Shown piece after piece: positions 32,426 to 45,448 of a stretch of DNA of 64,000 bases (positions are counted from its first letter, which is position 1; each line of letters starts with the position of its first letter). The stretch is from Nemophila menziesii (lineage: Eukaryota > Streptophyta > Magnoliopsida > Boraginales > Hydrophyllaceae), in NCBI GenBank assembly GCA_029959085.1, contig JARWIR010000031.1, forward strand, positions 7,564,001-7,628,000, in the 5' to 3' direction. The notes beneath the pieces were generated by a model that saw only the letters and a program-made list of their open reading frames with translations, was not told the DNA's origin and ran no database searches. A program made the position numbers and the translations under genes.

Positions 32426-35400
32426 ATGTTTTAAATTGGACCAAAAGCTAATTACATTGAAACAGGACGAGACAGGAGCATACAAGAATATATTACAATA
32501 TATTACAAGAAGTTTTACAAAGATTAGGAGCAAATACTAGTACAAGTCTATTAACTAATCTCAAAGCTTAAGCTTTTGAAGAGAGTCTAGGTATAGTTAT
32601 TTAGCTTAGTATAACCTTAAAATTATTATTTTTCTTTTTTATCCCTTTCTCGACACTTTAAATCTCGAGTTATTGTAGGTAATAGCTGCTACAGTGGCGG
32701 TTCTTATAGTAGATGTAAAACTCGCGCCCATGACGAAAATGATACACAAATGAAGGAGAAGTTACTCTTTCTAGCAAGAAGAGTGAAAAAGGTAAAAAAG
32801 GGATTGCTGAAATCAGACTGCATAAGAATAGAACAAAGTTAATATATTTATTTCTTACATGATGTTTGTGTTTCAGTTTCTCACCTTGTTGATTTAATAT
32901 CAAGATCGAAGAAAGAGTTGATGCTTAACCGTTAACATGGTATACAAGCCTTAAGCATATTTCTGAGTTAAGAAATTAATCTTTTTGCTAACTCCTTTTG
33001 TTTATAGTACAATGTAGGGATTTTGTGTTTAATCAAAACCCATAAATACTAAATAATCTATACTGAATAATATTAAGAATAAAATAGGAGAATAGCGGAA
33101 GCGTACCCGAAGCCATGATTGCTTTGGTTGATTTGTTGGAGTAGGTAATGAGTCTTCTAGATCTATACCTTCTGTGTTTAGTTTTTCTCTTTAGATGGGG
33201 ATGAGAGAAAGAACAGAGCGTGTATGATCTGGGGACCATAACCCCCTTCTTATAATTCTGAACGTGTGTTTAGTTAAGAATAAGAAGTTATTAGAAGTTA
33301 ATTTTTAATAACTTCTATTATATCCAGTTTGACCCCTCAATAAACTAGAAATAATATAATAGTATCTACACTTTAATTCCATGACACTTTTATTCCCCTA
33401 ATCCAATTATTAGCTTTATTAGACCATAATCAATTGGATAAAAAATTTACAATAGCAATACACATTTAATATTAACATATGTGAGCCCATAATTATTAAA
33501 ATTTTCTAACATACAATAGTTGCATATGAAGGTGATAGGAATTTCCACACTTTAATTTTATTTCTTCTGATAAAGAATAACAAAAGGTGGCTCATTGTGT
33601 ATAAAGGGAGATTCACAACAATAGTCCCTGAGGGGCAGATTTGCAATTAATTGTCTTCATTTGTAAGTGGAGAGTGTTTTGATAGTTACGGGTGCATCTA
33701 TTTGGTTAAAGGGAACAGTAGAAGTTGATGATATTTCACAAATCATTGAAAGATATCATGGTACGTAGGATATGTTTTGGTATTTTAGAAGTTGAATAAA
33801 TTAATTAATTTTTGTTTTGGATTTAAGGGTTTCGCCATGAAAATATATCCAATTGATGAACCAAATAATAGGTTGATGAAGAAGATTAAGCAATATGATA
33901 GTTTGACATTGAAGCACGAGACAAAGTTTCTTTAAGACTTGATGCCATGTCATCATCAATGCTTAGCCTTGTCTTTAAATTATCAGATAATGCCTTTAGA
34001 CATAATTTAGTTCATACTACCCCTAGGCACAGCAAGATCAGTTGACATCATTTACAAGTTTTTCCAGTTGACTATGTTTTATGTAAGTACGAGGAATATA
34101 TGTTCCATCTTGATCCAGTTGCTCATTTATACAAATATGAACGTGACCTAGAGTTTCTAGATCCAAAAAATAAGAATTTGATGAAGAAATAGTTAAAAAA
34201 GTGATAGGAATGTCTCTTTTGTGCACTCAAACATCTTTATGGGTGCTACACAAGTTGTACTTTGGATCCCAATTATTGAAGGACCAAAACTCAATTTATG
34301 GGCGCCACATGAATGAGTTCTTCTTCAGCTGTAACTACAATAATGACAAGTTTAAACGATTGGAGAGATGAGTTGATGATTAAAGATGATAGTACAAGTT
34401 TGATATATACTCTTTTCAAGCTGTAACTGAGGTGTATCGCTTGCATTATATGCTCAAGAAAATGGGACAGAGTATGTAAAATAGTGATGTAGTACACAAT
34501 TTGATGCTTTTTCTTATAGAATGATTAGGCTTCAACTACATAGCAAAACCAATTTCATGGACAAAGTTTGATTACATGGACAAAGTTTTGATATTTCCTT
34601 CAGTTGAACAACCTTCTCCCTCCCTCTTGGAAATGTTCACAGGTTCCTAAATCAAAATTTGTGTTAATCTGACCAAAAACAATGATTGGATGTTTATAAT
34701 GCTTTCTTTCACATGAAAAATAATTGTTAATCTGACAAAAAACAATTGAGTGACACGAATATAGATTTTGGAGCTAGCAAATCTACTACTTGAGACCATT
34801 CAGATCGTTGGCGAATTCATTTCAGACCGTTGGTCTTTCAACATAAAATGTGTAATTGGAAATATCCCTTTTTTAAATCTTTTCTAAGATAAATATCACT
34901 TCGTTATTTACAGTTTTCTCAATCATATATAAAGATATTCAACTTCATATGCTAAATGATTCATATAAGCATGAAGTTGTTCAACAAGTTCAGTATCTAA
35001 ACTTAATTTAGTGGATAGTGGATATCTAATGATGATAATTGTTGATATTTTGAGTTGATTGGAAAAAAAGTGTACTACTAAGATGCAGAGGTGTGTGCAA
35101 GTTAGGGAAAATATTTTTGCTCAACAAAAGTTTTTTTATTGAAAAGCATTAAAAGAGTTTGACAATGTCCAAGGACTAAGCACCATCCAAGAGGACGATT
35201 TAATTCGTGAGTTGCTAAGGGGTCTTCGTGAAAAGTTGGAGAGGAGGTCAGTAGCTTCCAAAATCACACCAGGGACCTCAGTGAAAATAACGACAACCAA
35301 AAATATTGTTGTGATAGGGAGAAAATATGTGAATGTTTTGTATAACAACTATAGTTGTACGTGATTCATATGGTGAGTTATCATCATCATCTTAATCCAT

Positions 35401-35729
35401 CAAATTCTTTATCTCATCTCTAATATTTCTATTTTCACTCATTTTAACTAGGATAAAATATGACTAACAAGAGAGCAAGATTTCTTATCATATATGGAGT
35501 TTTATTGTCTATTAATAAATTAATTGGCTAGAAAACACAAATTAAGGTATTAATTTAAAAAAAAAAATTATGTAATTAAATCTCTAAAAGAAATAAAAGG
35601 TGCCTGATAAGTTCAAATGGTTTGATACTTCAAAAGTCCACAAAATGAATAATAATTGACAAAAAGAATAGTAAATGAAATATTACTAGATTCAACACGA
35701 AAAAAAAAACACCGATTGTTTTCCTGTTA
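32426..35729. other. AT-rich intergenic DNA, no gene recognised
   Basis: No frame with a recognisable domain and no clear element ends. One short plus-strand stretch at 35145-35310 reads as an uninterrupted, codon-like peptide with LIRELLRGLREKLERRS and may be a relic exon of an unknown gene; it has no start or splice context that can be trusted. Confidence 0.4.
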
Positions 35730-35863
35730 TATACACAATGTGATTCCTCCTAAAGAACAAATTTTCTTGAAGAGAAAGTATGCAAGACTCAATTGATATA
35801 CACAATGTGATTCCTCCTAAAGAACGAATTTTCTTGAAGAGAAAATATGCAACACTCAATTGA
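35730..35863. repeat. Two-copy tandem duplication, 67-bp unit
   Basis: Unit beginning TATACACAATGTGATTCCTC occurs at 35730 and 35797 with three or four substitutions between copies. Confidence 0.85.
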
Positions 35864-36136
35864 TTTAAGCACGTGTCTTTTATTTTCACCAATTTTACGA
35901 CCATCGTGTAAGATCTTGTCACCACCCAACATAGCTTTATAAACTGACAAATCTAAGAGTACGATCCACAATTAACTCTCAAATACTTACACTCAGATCT
36001 CCTACAAATGCAATGACACTTCATACATTAGTAAATGATTTAGTAGTCTAGGGTGTGTTAGCTATAAAGGATGTACAAAAATCCAAAGACCTAACTACTA
36101 TTTAATTTTCATAGTGTCTTCACACACGTGTCATAC

Positions 36137-36139
<3 letters not shown>

Positions 36140-36210
<71 letters not shown>
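36140..36210. repeat. (TA)n microsatellite
   Basis: Perfect TA run of about 70 bp in AT-rich DNA. The flanks to 36790 show no gene. Confidence 0.95.
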
Positions 36211-36215
<5 letters not shown>

Positions 36216-36789
36216 GACATAAATACCATTTTTACAAATTTTAATATTAATTAAGATATTTAACACGAAAGCAATTTATTTTGACAATATAAATTTATGT
36301 TATGTATAATATTAATTTTTTTAATTATTCGATGTATTATATTTTATAAATCTTAACATATATAGTTTGATTTATTTGTCTAATGGAGTGTCTCTTTACT
36401 TCATATTATTTAATGACAATTTTTTGGATTTCATCAAAATTAAATTATATATCACTATATATATGTCAATTTTGACATAATATTAATATATTAATAATGA
36501 TATAAAAAACAAAGATGACAAAAAATAAATTTCTTCTTTTTACAAAGGCTAATCAAAAAGTTTTTTGACATTTTATATTTATTATCAGTAAATTGTTAAG
36601 AATATAAGGGATCCCATTTTGAAAGTTAGTTCGGGGTTCCTAAAATGTCAAGATAGACCATAAATCTACTTTGGTTAAAAACACAAAAAAAAGGATGGCT
36701 TATCCAATGTATCTAGGGTGCAAAGAATTAAGGATTACATATAATAAATCATACAAAAAATTGAATATTTATTACATCAAAAAATCTGG

Positions 36790-39525
36790 CGCAACATAAT
36801 TTTTTTTGTCAAAAGAACATCTTACATAATACCATTATGACAATGACTAACAATGAAATTAAAAGAACCAATTAACAAGAAATATCTCCAGTTAGAAAGA
36901 TCCACATCTCTTCTCGTGCACTTTGCCAATGAATCCGCTGTAGTGCTGAAATTCCTACTAATATGGGCGAACTTCCATAAGGGACATCGAACTAACCATC
37001 TTCTAATTTAAGCTTGAAGAGGTTTGAGACTCCGATGGAGATCGATCAATTTGTTAATGCCTTGAACTAAGTCAAGGTTACCAGAGTAGAAAGAACAACT
37101 CTGAGAAATGAGATCACTAGCTGGTCTCATGGCCAAAATAATGGCCCAAGCTTCACCCTCGATCACATTCTTGACATAACATCTATTATTTAACCTTGGA
37201 GAAATACACCCCTCCTTTAACCCCAATAGAAATGACGAGTCACTGGATACCATTCTTTTTTAAAGGATGTGTCACAAACCCAAAACATTTCTGCATCATC
37301 GTTAAGAACATGATTCTCAACACCTTCTCCGTCATTTCCATTTCCAATTTTTCCTCCCTTTTTCTCCTTGTTTCACATACCAAATAACCTTGATATAAGA
37401 TCATTGGTATTGCGAGATACATTATGAAGACGCAATTTCTTATTCTCATGAAAGCACTTCATTCTTTCTTTTAAGTTGTTCCAAGTAGTAATAAGAACAT
37501 ATGCAGTAATAAGGTTTTTATCCCATCCATTGTCCGAAAAACAAGTAATAGTAAGAAGTAACCACTCCGCAAACTTAATATTCGTATTATTGTTAAGTTT
37601 GATTTGCATTGGGGAGGATGACCAAACTTGTATACTAAATGAGCATTTAAGAAGAAGATGTTCAACATTTTCCACGTCTAATTCACACCACTCACAAATA
37701 TTATTGTTCACAAATCTTTTTTTTCAGATTACATTTTATTGGGAAATCGTCGTTACATATTTTCCAACAGAAATTCTTAACCTTGGCCGGAACGTTGGCT
37801 TTACAAATGGTATTCCAAATAAAGCTCATGTTAGCCTCTCCACTATTGGATGGATTAGCTTCAAAAGAAATTTCTTCCTCTACAATCGCATGATAACCCG
37901 ATTTAGTTGAATAGCTCCCTTTCTTACTTAACGACAAAAAAATTTTACCCTCCCCATCCAATTGCATTATGGGGATTTTCTTAATCATGGTGAAAATATT
38001 AGACGGGAACAAGGAGTTAAACAACTCAAGGTTACACCTCGACATATATTCATTGAAAATCTCATTAATTACCTTAAACGAGCAATTAGATGGTTTTTCA
38101 ATACGAATTCCTTTGACAATCCAATTATGTTTCCAAATATTAACCGAAAAACCATTACTAATTTGACAAAATGTGTAATTTTTTTAAGAGCTGAATTCCT
38201 TTGTACAGACTTGCCCAACTCCATAATCTTTTTTTAGAAAATTTGGCATCCCAGATGTTACAATTTGGAGAATAAATACCTTTGAGAACTCTAGCAGCAA
38301 AAGATTCAGGTTTGTTGATAATTCTCCATGCATGATTAGCCAGCATAACTAAGTTTACTTTTTGGAATCACTAAATCCAAGTCCACCGATTCTTTTAGCC
38401 CTTAAATTTTTTATCCACGCAACTCAATGAATTTTCTTTTTACTTTTAGAATCCCACCGAAAATTCGAAACAATACTAGAAAGTTTCTTACAAAGACATT
38501 TATGAATTTCAAAGATAAATATCACATAGTTAGGAATAGCTTGTAGAACAGCCTTAATAAGGACTTCTTTACCACCTTCCGACAAGAGACAAGCAATCCA
38601 GCTCGTAGATTTAGATATCAATCTATCTTTAATATAATTAAGGTTCATAGTCTTTACCCTTCTCAGAGTAAGTGGTATTCCCATATTTTTACCAAGGGAC
38701 TTGGTAATACCAATATTAAGTTTTTACGAGACCTTCCTACAAATATTATTTGGAGTACCATTACGAAAGAGAATGGTTGATTTTTAGAGGTTAATTCTTT
38801 GACCCGAAGCATTACATATATTGATTATTTGGTCATCAGAAATTCTAACAAGACAACTTTACATGTGGAAAATATCCAGTTTTCTTTCAATGTCTTTGAG
38901 GATATGTCTAATTTTTCAATTATAGGAAATCCCATGAACTTGATAGCTTTATAAAATGCTTAGTATTCAATTGAATGGAGATGCAAGAGGAAGATTGGTC
39001 CCTAGCAAAGAAATCGTCACTTCATAGGTCTGCATATTCAACTTCCAAGATGGTATTAGCTTGGGTAAGGGCAACGTTTCTACCCATTACATCGTTGATT
39101 CAATTTCAATTACAAAGTTTTGCCTTGCGAAAAAGACTGATCTATGTTGACTTTTAGAGCCTATAGTTGGGGCGACCAAAGAGTGGACAAAGGGTTGCGC
39201 TTCTTCTACAAATAGATCCTACTACTGGGAGTACTCTTAATCTTGCATACGAACAATTCTAGAAAATGAGGAAGTTCGTAGAGTAATTCAAATTTAGAAG
39301 AAGGCACCATATTCAATAAAAAAGTTGTTTCTAACTACCCAAATATTTCTTAAGCATGCAACAACTTTCAAGGCTCAAATATTGGACATTAGATTTAGAA
39401 GTTTAAAATTCAAAGAGTCAACAACCAAATCCTACAGTTTTATTGATGTTGATATGGAAATGAAAGGGATTTAAACCCCAAATATTTCTTGTTCGTTCAC
39501 ACTTGGGGACGACCCATTCTACAAA
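36790..39525 (-). mobile_element. Degenerate LINE (L1-type), 5'-truncated
   Basis: On the minus strand in order: RT C-terminal half (about 39525-38424; SGQRINLQKS-like, SLGKNMGIPLTLRRVKT, then GGKEVLIKAVLQAIPNY and NFRWDSKSKKKIHW), the zinc-binding RT-associated segment (38045-37701; GSYSTKSGYHAIVEEE.., WKICNDDFP, then CEWCELDVENVEHLLLKC at 37711-37373) and an RNase H-like end (37253-37008; EGEAWAIILAMRPASDL). Frames are broken in at least six places. The N-terminal ORF and endonuclease are absent. The 3' end lies near 36790, with a weak T-run at 36801-36810; no target duplication was found. Confidence 0.82.
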
Positions 39526-40244
<719 letters not shown>

Positions 40245-40650
40245 TTATTATACCATATGTCCAAGAGAGATTTTCTTATTATTCAAGTTATATGTTTTGA
40301 TAAGTACTCTAAATTGACGATCATAGTGACCTTCCTCTCTAAATTAATTAGAGTTTGTAAGTAAAAGGACTTATTACATTTCCAACTACAAACTCTTTAA
40401 TTTAAGTGTCCATAATCGCTTAATATATTGGCGGAGAACCTAGCTATAGCATCTAGGAGGAATATTTTACCATATAAATGGAACTAGTTATTCAGTGGGT
40501 TTTAGCATAATATCTCTATGGACTTCTGGATCGTGCAAGTGTTGACAGGCTTTTCGGACCAACAGTGTCTATTTTGTTTTGTTATACTTTATTTTATTAT
40601 TCTACCTCATGTGTGTTTCCTTTTGAAGTTCATGATATTTGTTTGCCTAA

Positions 40651-40653
<3 letters not shown>

Positions 40654-40738
<85 letters not shown>
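40654..40738. repeat. Compound (TA)n(GA)n microsatellite
   Basis: About 50 bp of TA followed by about 35 bp of GA. The GA part also aligns with the GA-rich end of the right terminal inverted repeat near 61950-61971, so it may mark the outer end of the large DNA element. Confidence 0.9.
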
Positions 40739-40741
<3 letters not shown>

Positions 40742-40832
40742 CCTGAGGAAAATTGCCGCCTCACTTTTAAAATTTAACTATCTAAATTTAGTATAAAAAA
40801 ACATAATGATAGAATAATAGAATATTTATATA

Positions 40833-42606
40833 TGGTGGGTCCTAGGGTGTTAGAAAATAAAGTGATAAATAAAGAGGAACCACAAACTGCAAGTGTACAG
40901 TTGTCTCAAGTAATATATGATAATCAAGTTCGTTCTCAGGGACGGATTACGTTCAACCCAAATATTAATCAAGTAGTAAGAATAATTGTTAAACAGAAAA
41001 AAAAAGATAAGAATTTTTGTTTGGTTTTTATAAATAAAAAGATGCAAATAAAATAAAGACTAAAGGTAAATTAACTAGAAAGAAATAAAGCAATTAAAAG
41101 ACTAACTTCAGATAAGAGAGATACTTGAGTCTCGCAAGGAATCCACTTAATCAATATAATCTATGTTATGTTTAAGGGTAGAATTTGAATTATAATATTA
41201 GTCAGGACTCTAATATCTCCTAACCCCCTGTCAGGTGGACCTAGGAGCTATCCTAAAGTACTATAAACCCCTGTATGGGCGAATATGCCTCTTCGGATGA
41301 TATGATTTTACCTCTTTGGCTAAGTACCTAGTTAAGCCTGTCGGTCAATAATGGACATTACACAGGTATTACCTAAATCTGTATTCAATCCCCCCTATCG
41401 GATGATCACTTCGCCACTAAAGTGAATAGCCCAAATACTAACAACTATTTCTAGTTGTTCCTAAAATAAATAGTAATGAAAATAAAGTAATATCCAATAT
41501 ATAAAACTCAATTCAATTTAAATCAAAATAATCCCAAATTCAAAACATAAATTAATTAATTAAGGTTCATCCCTTTAATGCAATTCTCAAGTATATGGAA
41601 ATTTAGATCATAATAAAATTAAAGACTAACAATAAATAAAAGGAGTTCATGTTCAAATACAAAAGATAAATTAATAACCTAAAGGGTAGGATGACTGTTG
41701 ATGGAAGAACAAAATTCTCCCAGCTCTAGTTTCTCCTTGCATTCTTGCTCTAACTTGAAAATCTTAAGCCTCTTGTGTAATTCTCTGAAATCTGTGAAAA
41801 GAGGAGGCTAAGGGGTGTATTTATAGGTGTTAGCAAGCCCTAGGTCTAATTTACTTGGAGTGAAAGACAAATTAAGAACTCTTAAATTCGTAGCCTTAAA
41901 ATCTAGGAAAGGTAAGATTCTGCTGCTGATTTGTTTTGGTCACATCTCATTCAATACTTATCCGTTTCACGCGTTCCAATATTCAAGACCGGTTTTCTCG
42001 GAAAGATCTTTCCATTGGTGCAGACCACTCGCCCACATTCCTAGCCAATCTTAAGTTATGGACTCGTCTTTGAAACGTGGCTGGAATTTCAGATTTATTT
42101 GGCAGCTTTATCTTTTCCTTCTTTGCATATATCCTTCCTTAATCTTCTTATTTCTATATAAATCTTCTTTCCTTTACTTATTTGACTTGAATTGGTCTCT
42201 AATTAATTACCATATATCTTTTAAAGCGTCACAATAAATAAATAATTAAACCGCATATATGCTTTATAAAGAATAAATCAATCATTCAAGAAATAGAAAT
42301 AGGAAAGTGCACTCTAATAATAGAAACTCGAGTAAAAGTACTTCCTAACACACTAAAATACCCTAATACTTTAATTATTAATTCTCCTCCTTGTAGTGGT
42401 TTTTCATGAAATTCAATAACCTACCAACTTTGCACTAAAAATAATCAAATTAACGCACAAAGGCTCTAAAAATGCAAATAGTCTAATTCCAAGGGGAGAA
42501 AGTGTGATATGAAGAAATAAGCGAAAAAGTCTATCAAATAAGTCAAATATTCACCTAAAAGGATGTCTCCAAAGGGCTAATAATTAGAACAAATAGGGAG
42601 ACATCA
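40833..42606 (-). repeat. 3' LTR of element C
   Basis: 1774 bp, plus-strand ends TGGTGGGTCC and GGAGACATCA; terminal GATGTCTCC..GGAGACATC hairpin at 42562-42606. Pairs with 51168-52933. Confidence 0.92.
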
Positions 42607-44071
42607 AGACCCCAAACTCAAACCTTTGTCGTCCCGACAAAGTAAATTAAAAACAAAGGATCTTTTAGGTGAACACAGAAGGTAGAATCTAGCAAATATT
42701 CCCAAAGCACAACTTACAAAAAATCTCATATAGTCTAATCTAGGAATTAATATACACATACACTTATCATGCAAAATCAAACACAAAATAATATCAATCC
42801 AAAATTAATTTCACAATGCTAGAAGGTTACGCTTATTACTTATCTCAAGATGGTGGCTATAGGGTGTTCCTTGATCTTTACTTGCTTTGAACGCTCCACT
42901 TAGCATACACCCTATTAAATCACTGTGTATCTAGGAATCACAAGGTCTTTACGGTTTTAGCGTAGGCTTAGGGACGGTATGGTATGTATTTTTGGTAAAT
43001 TTGAAGTAAGCTTTTGACTCTCTCCTCACTTACCATCAACAAACTGTCCAAGAGCTTGAGTTTACACTCGAATAACGTTCTCACTCACCCCATTTGACGC
43101 GCTAATTTAGCGTCCCCAAATTAACCCAATAAGCACTTAAGATGATCACATAAAAATTTCCACTTTGCCGGTCCAAATATATATTCTTTTCAAATCATTC
43201 TTTTTTTGTATAGCTATGACTCTCTTTTTTAATGTTGAGATATCATTCTTTTCTTCCATAATTATGCCTTTTCCTAACTTTAGCTCGTAGCTTCTTTTTC
43301 ATTCACTATTACCCCGGCAAATGGTTACAATATAATAAACATGTGAATCATCATCAAAATATAGCACATAGCACAATTGATAAGCTCAAAAATCCCAACC
43401 CAATGTAAATTCCCATATAGTGGACCCACCACCCCAAACTCAAGCTCAAGACATGAAGTCTCTGGATCGTGATTCAAGTGCGGGTCATATGGTCATGCCT
43501 AACAATCTAAAGGGATATTGGCTTATAATGTGGCGACAAAAGAAAGGCTTAAAGGCTAAAAATTTGGCTAAGACGGATATAATTAATTCAGGGATAGAAG
43601 GCTAAAAAGGATTCAAAGGGCTAACAATGAACTGTCTCTATCATCTTCCTATTTACACAACCCGCCTCTAGTTCATACCTAAGTGGGTTCTCTACTCATT
43701 TTGATCTCACTTTCTACAAACCACCCATTATCCTTAAGCACAAGTTTACTTCTTTTGCATTGTTTATTAATTCTTCCTATCAATTATCTCATATTTGCAT
43801 GCAATCTAAGTGCGTTTTACATTAACCGTTAAAGTCAACTATTTTCTATCATAAATTCATAAAAAGCATGCTTGATGGGGGCATTTAAAATGCTCTACAG
43901 TCAACGTAACCCTAAGATTAATTTTATTGAAAGCATGTAAAACACAAAAAATTGGGATGAGGCAACGAACCCCACGCCAAACTCAAAAGTGAGTCGTGTC
44001 CCCACGACTCGAAAAAGACTCAATAAAGAAATAAAATTAAACTACACTACCTACCTAGTGCCTACCATCAA
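42607..44071 (-). other. 3' non-coding region of element C
   Basis: Polypurine-like tract GTTTGAGTTTGGGGTCT directly before the LTR (42623-42607). The same motif recurs at 43431-43444 and in a weaker form near 43970-43989. Parallels B at 14092-15684, with similar landmarks (ACCCCGGCAAA.GGTTACAAT; GTGGACCCACCACCCC). Confidence 0.7.
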
Positions 44072-44512
44072 TTAAGAAGAAGAATTAGAACGGGGTACCT
44101 GGCCATAAAGATCCATCATATCCTCCTCCCCCTCCTCCGAAGAATAATTATCTATATCCATGTTCGTAGTTACCTCTTCCAATGTTGACTCCATCTGTGT
44201 AATTTCCACCTAAAGTGCTCTGTTTTCTTCTCTTAAAAGCTTGACTTCATGTTGCAATTTGATAGCCCATGGGGGTATACAAGAATTATTCTGAGAGGAG
44301 GAAGAAGAACCTTGATCTTTAATTTGTGTCTTTTCTTTAGACTTTGATGATACCCTCATCCTAGCTGTTAATTTCTTGTGTAGTGGTTGTGCAGGTGCCT
44401 CTTCCTTTTGTTTCTCTTCAATAGGCTCATAGAGATTGATGGCCTTTTCAATTGTAGAACCAGGCAAATTTTTGTTCTTCCCTAGGATACAACACTTCCT
44501 CTTATAATCCAT
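44072..44512 (-). pseudogene. Additional ORF of element C (one in-frame stop)
   Basis: ATG at 44512 and terminal TAA at 44074-44072 give 147 codons, interrupted by TAG at 44212-44210. The N-terminal part is basic (KKLTARMRVSSKSKEKTQIK), followed by a Ser-rich stretch, a short coiled coil (KLQHEVKLLREENRAL) and an acidic tail (YSSEEGEEDMMDLYG). It sits where B carries its 398-aa ORF but shows no similarity to the central domain of that protein. It is preceded by the purine motif at 44544-44557. Function unknown. Confidence 0.55.
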
Positions 44513-44889
44513 AGCATCTGTTTAGTTTGTCATGCTTGATTTGACCCCAAACTCAAGTTACACCAAGACTAGAATAAAGTTAAGAAAGATTAGTGTAGCT
44601 TGAGTTTCTTGCTTGGAATTGATGAAATAAGAAGGTTTCATGATGAATCTTGTAAGAATTCTTGAAAGCTTGATGATCTTGATGGTGTTTAATGGTGTAT
44701 TGTGATGAATTTGATGAAGAGGATGTGTTTATGGAGGACGGAGGAGAGAATTATGGATGTTATTATGTTTTTTGTAGAGGTTTAATCAATCTTCAAGGTA
44801 TATTTATTAGGTTGGGAGCTAGAAAATTTGTATGGGAGAGGCTAGGGTTTACACTTTATAAGGTAAGAAGTGTATAAGGCAACAATCTC

Positions 44890-45265
44890 TTCCAAACCGA
44901 CATGCGGGCCAGCATACCGGGGCTAATGGCCGGCATACCGGTGCTGGACGTGTGTCTTGTTATAAAATTCTGCCTTGAACCCGAGGGCACGTGTTTTCTG
45001 TTCGCCGGCATACCAGAGGTATCCACTGGCATGCCGGTGCTGCTTTTTGACCAGGGGTGAACTCCGTAAAAATACGCGAGCCGAGGTACCCGAGGGAACG
45101 GGTTTTCCATCTGGCCTGTATACCGGAAATATCGACGGCATGCCGGTGCGACACGTCAAATTTTTTGTCCCTCTCGGCAAACAACTCGAGCCTTGGACCC
45201 GAGGCCACGTGTTTCCGCTCCACCGGCATATACCAGAAATCTGGCCGGCATACCGGTCAGTGCAG
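44890..45265 (-). repeat. GC-rich palindromic tandem array of element C
   Basis: Three imperfect units of about 100-110 bp. Each has CCCGAGG..ACGTGTTT (about 44990, 45088, 45198) followed by palindromes CCGGCATACCGG or GGCATGCCGG. Far more GC-rich than the flanks. Frames across it on both strands are considered non-coding. Same position as the arrays of A and B, different sequence. Confidence 0.75.
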
Positions 45266-45448
45266 CAGATTTTTCTTTTTCGTTCCTTAGCACCCCAAAC
45301 TCAATTCCTGCACCATTAACACACTACCTTTCTCATTTCTTGTAAAAGTAGACACTAAAACTCGACACTAACTTAGAATATACACTAAGAACTGAAAAAC
45401 ATAAAGCAATAAACTAATATACAATGAACTGGCTTTTGTTTAACGTCG

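Noticed and set aside
32923..33560. Possible copia-type LTR or 5' gene region
   Set aside because: Some sequence has an LTR-like feel but no paired LTR, PBS or coding domain could be found, so it is not called.
9709..39525. Segmental duplication linking 9709-10585 and 38668-39523
   Set aside because: The shared block is only LINE sequence, which is multi-copy; flanks are unrelated.
44856..45319. Five overlapping frames on both strands in the GC-rich array of C (similar sets at 4703-5481 and 17285-17803)
   Set aside because: They follow GC content and tandem repeats, differ from unit to unit and have no family match.
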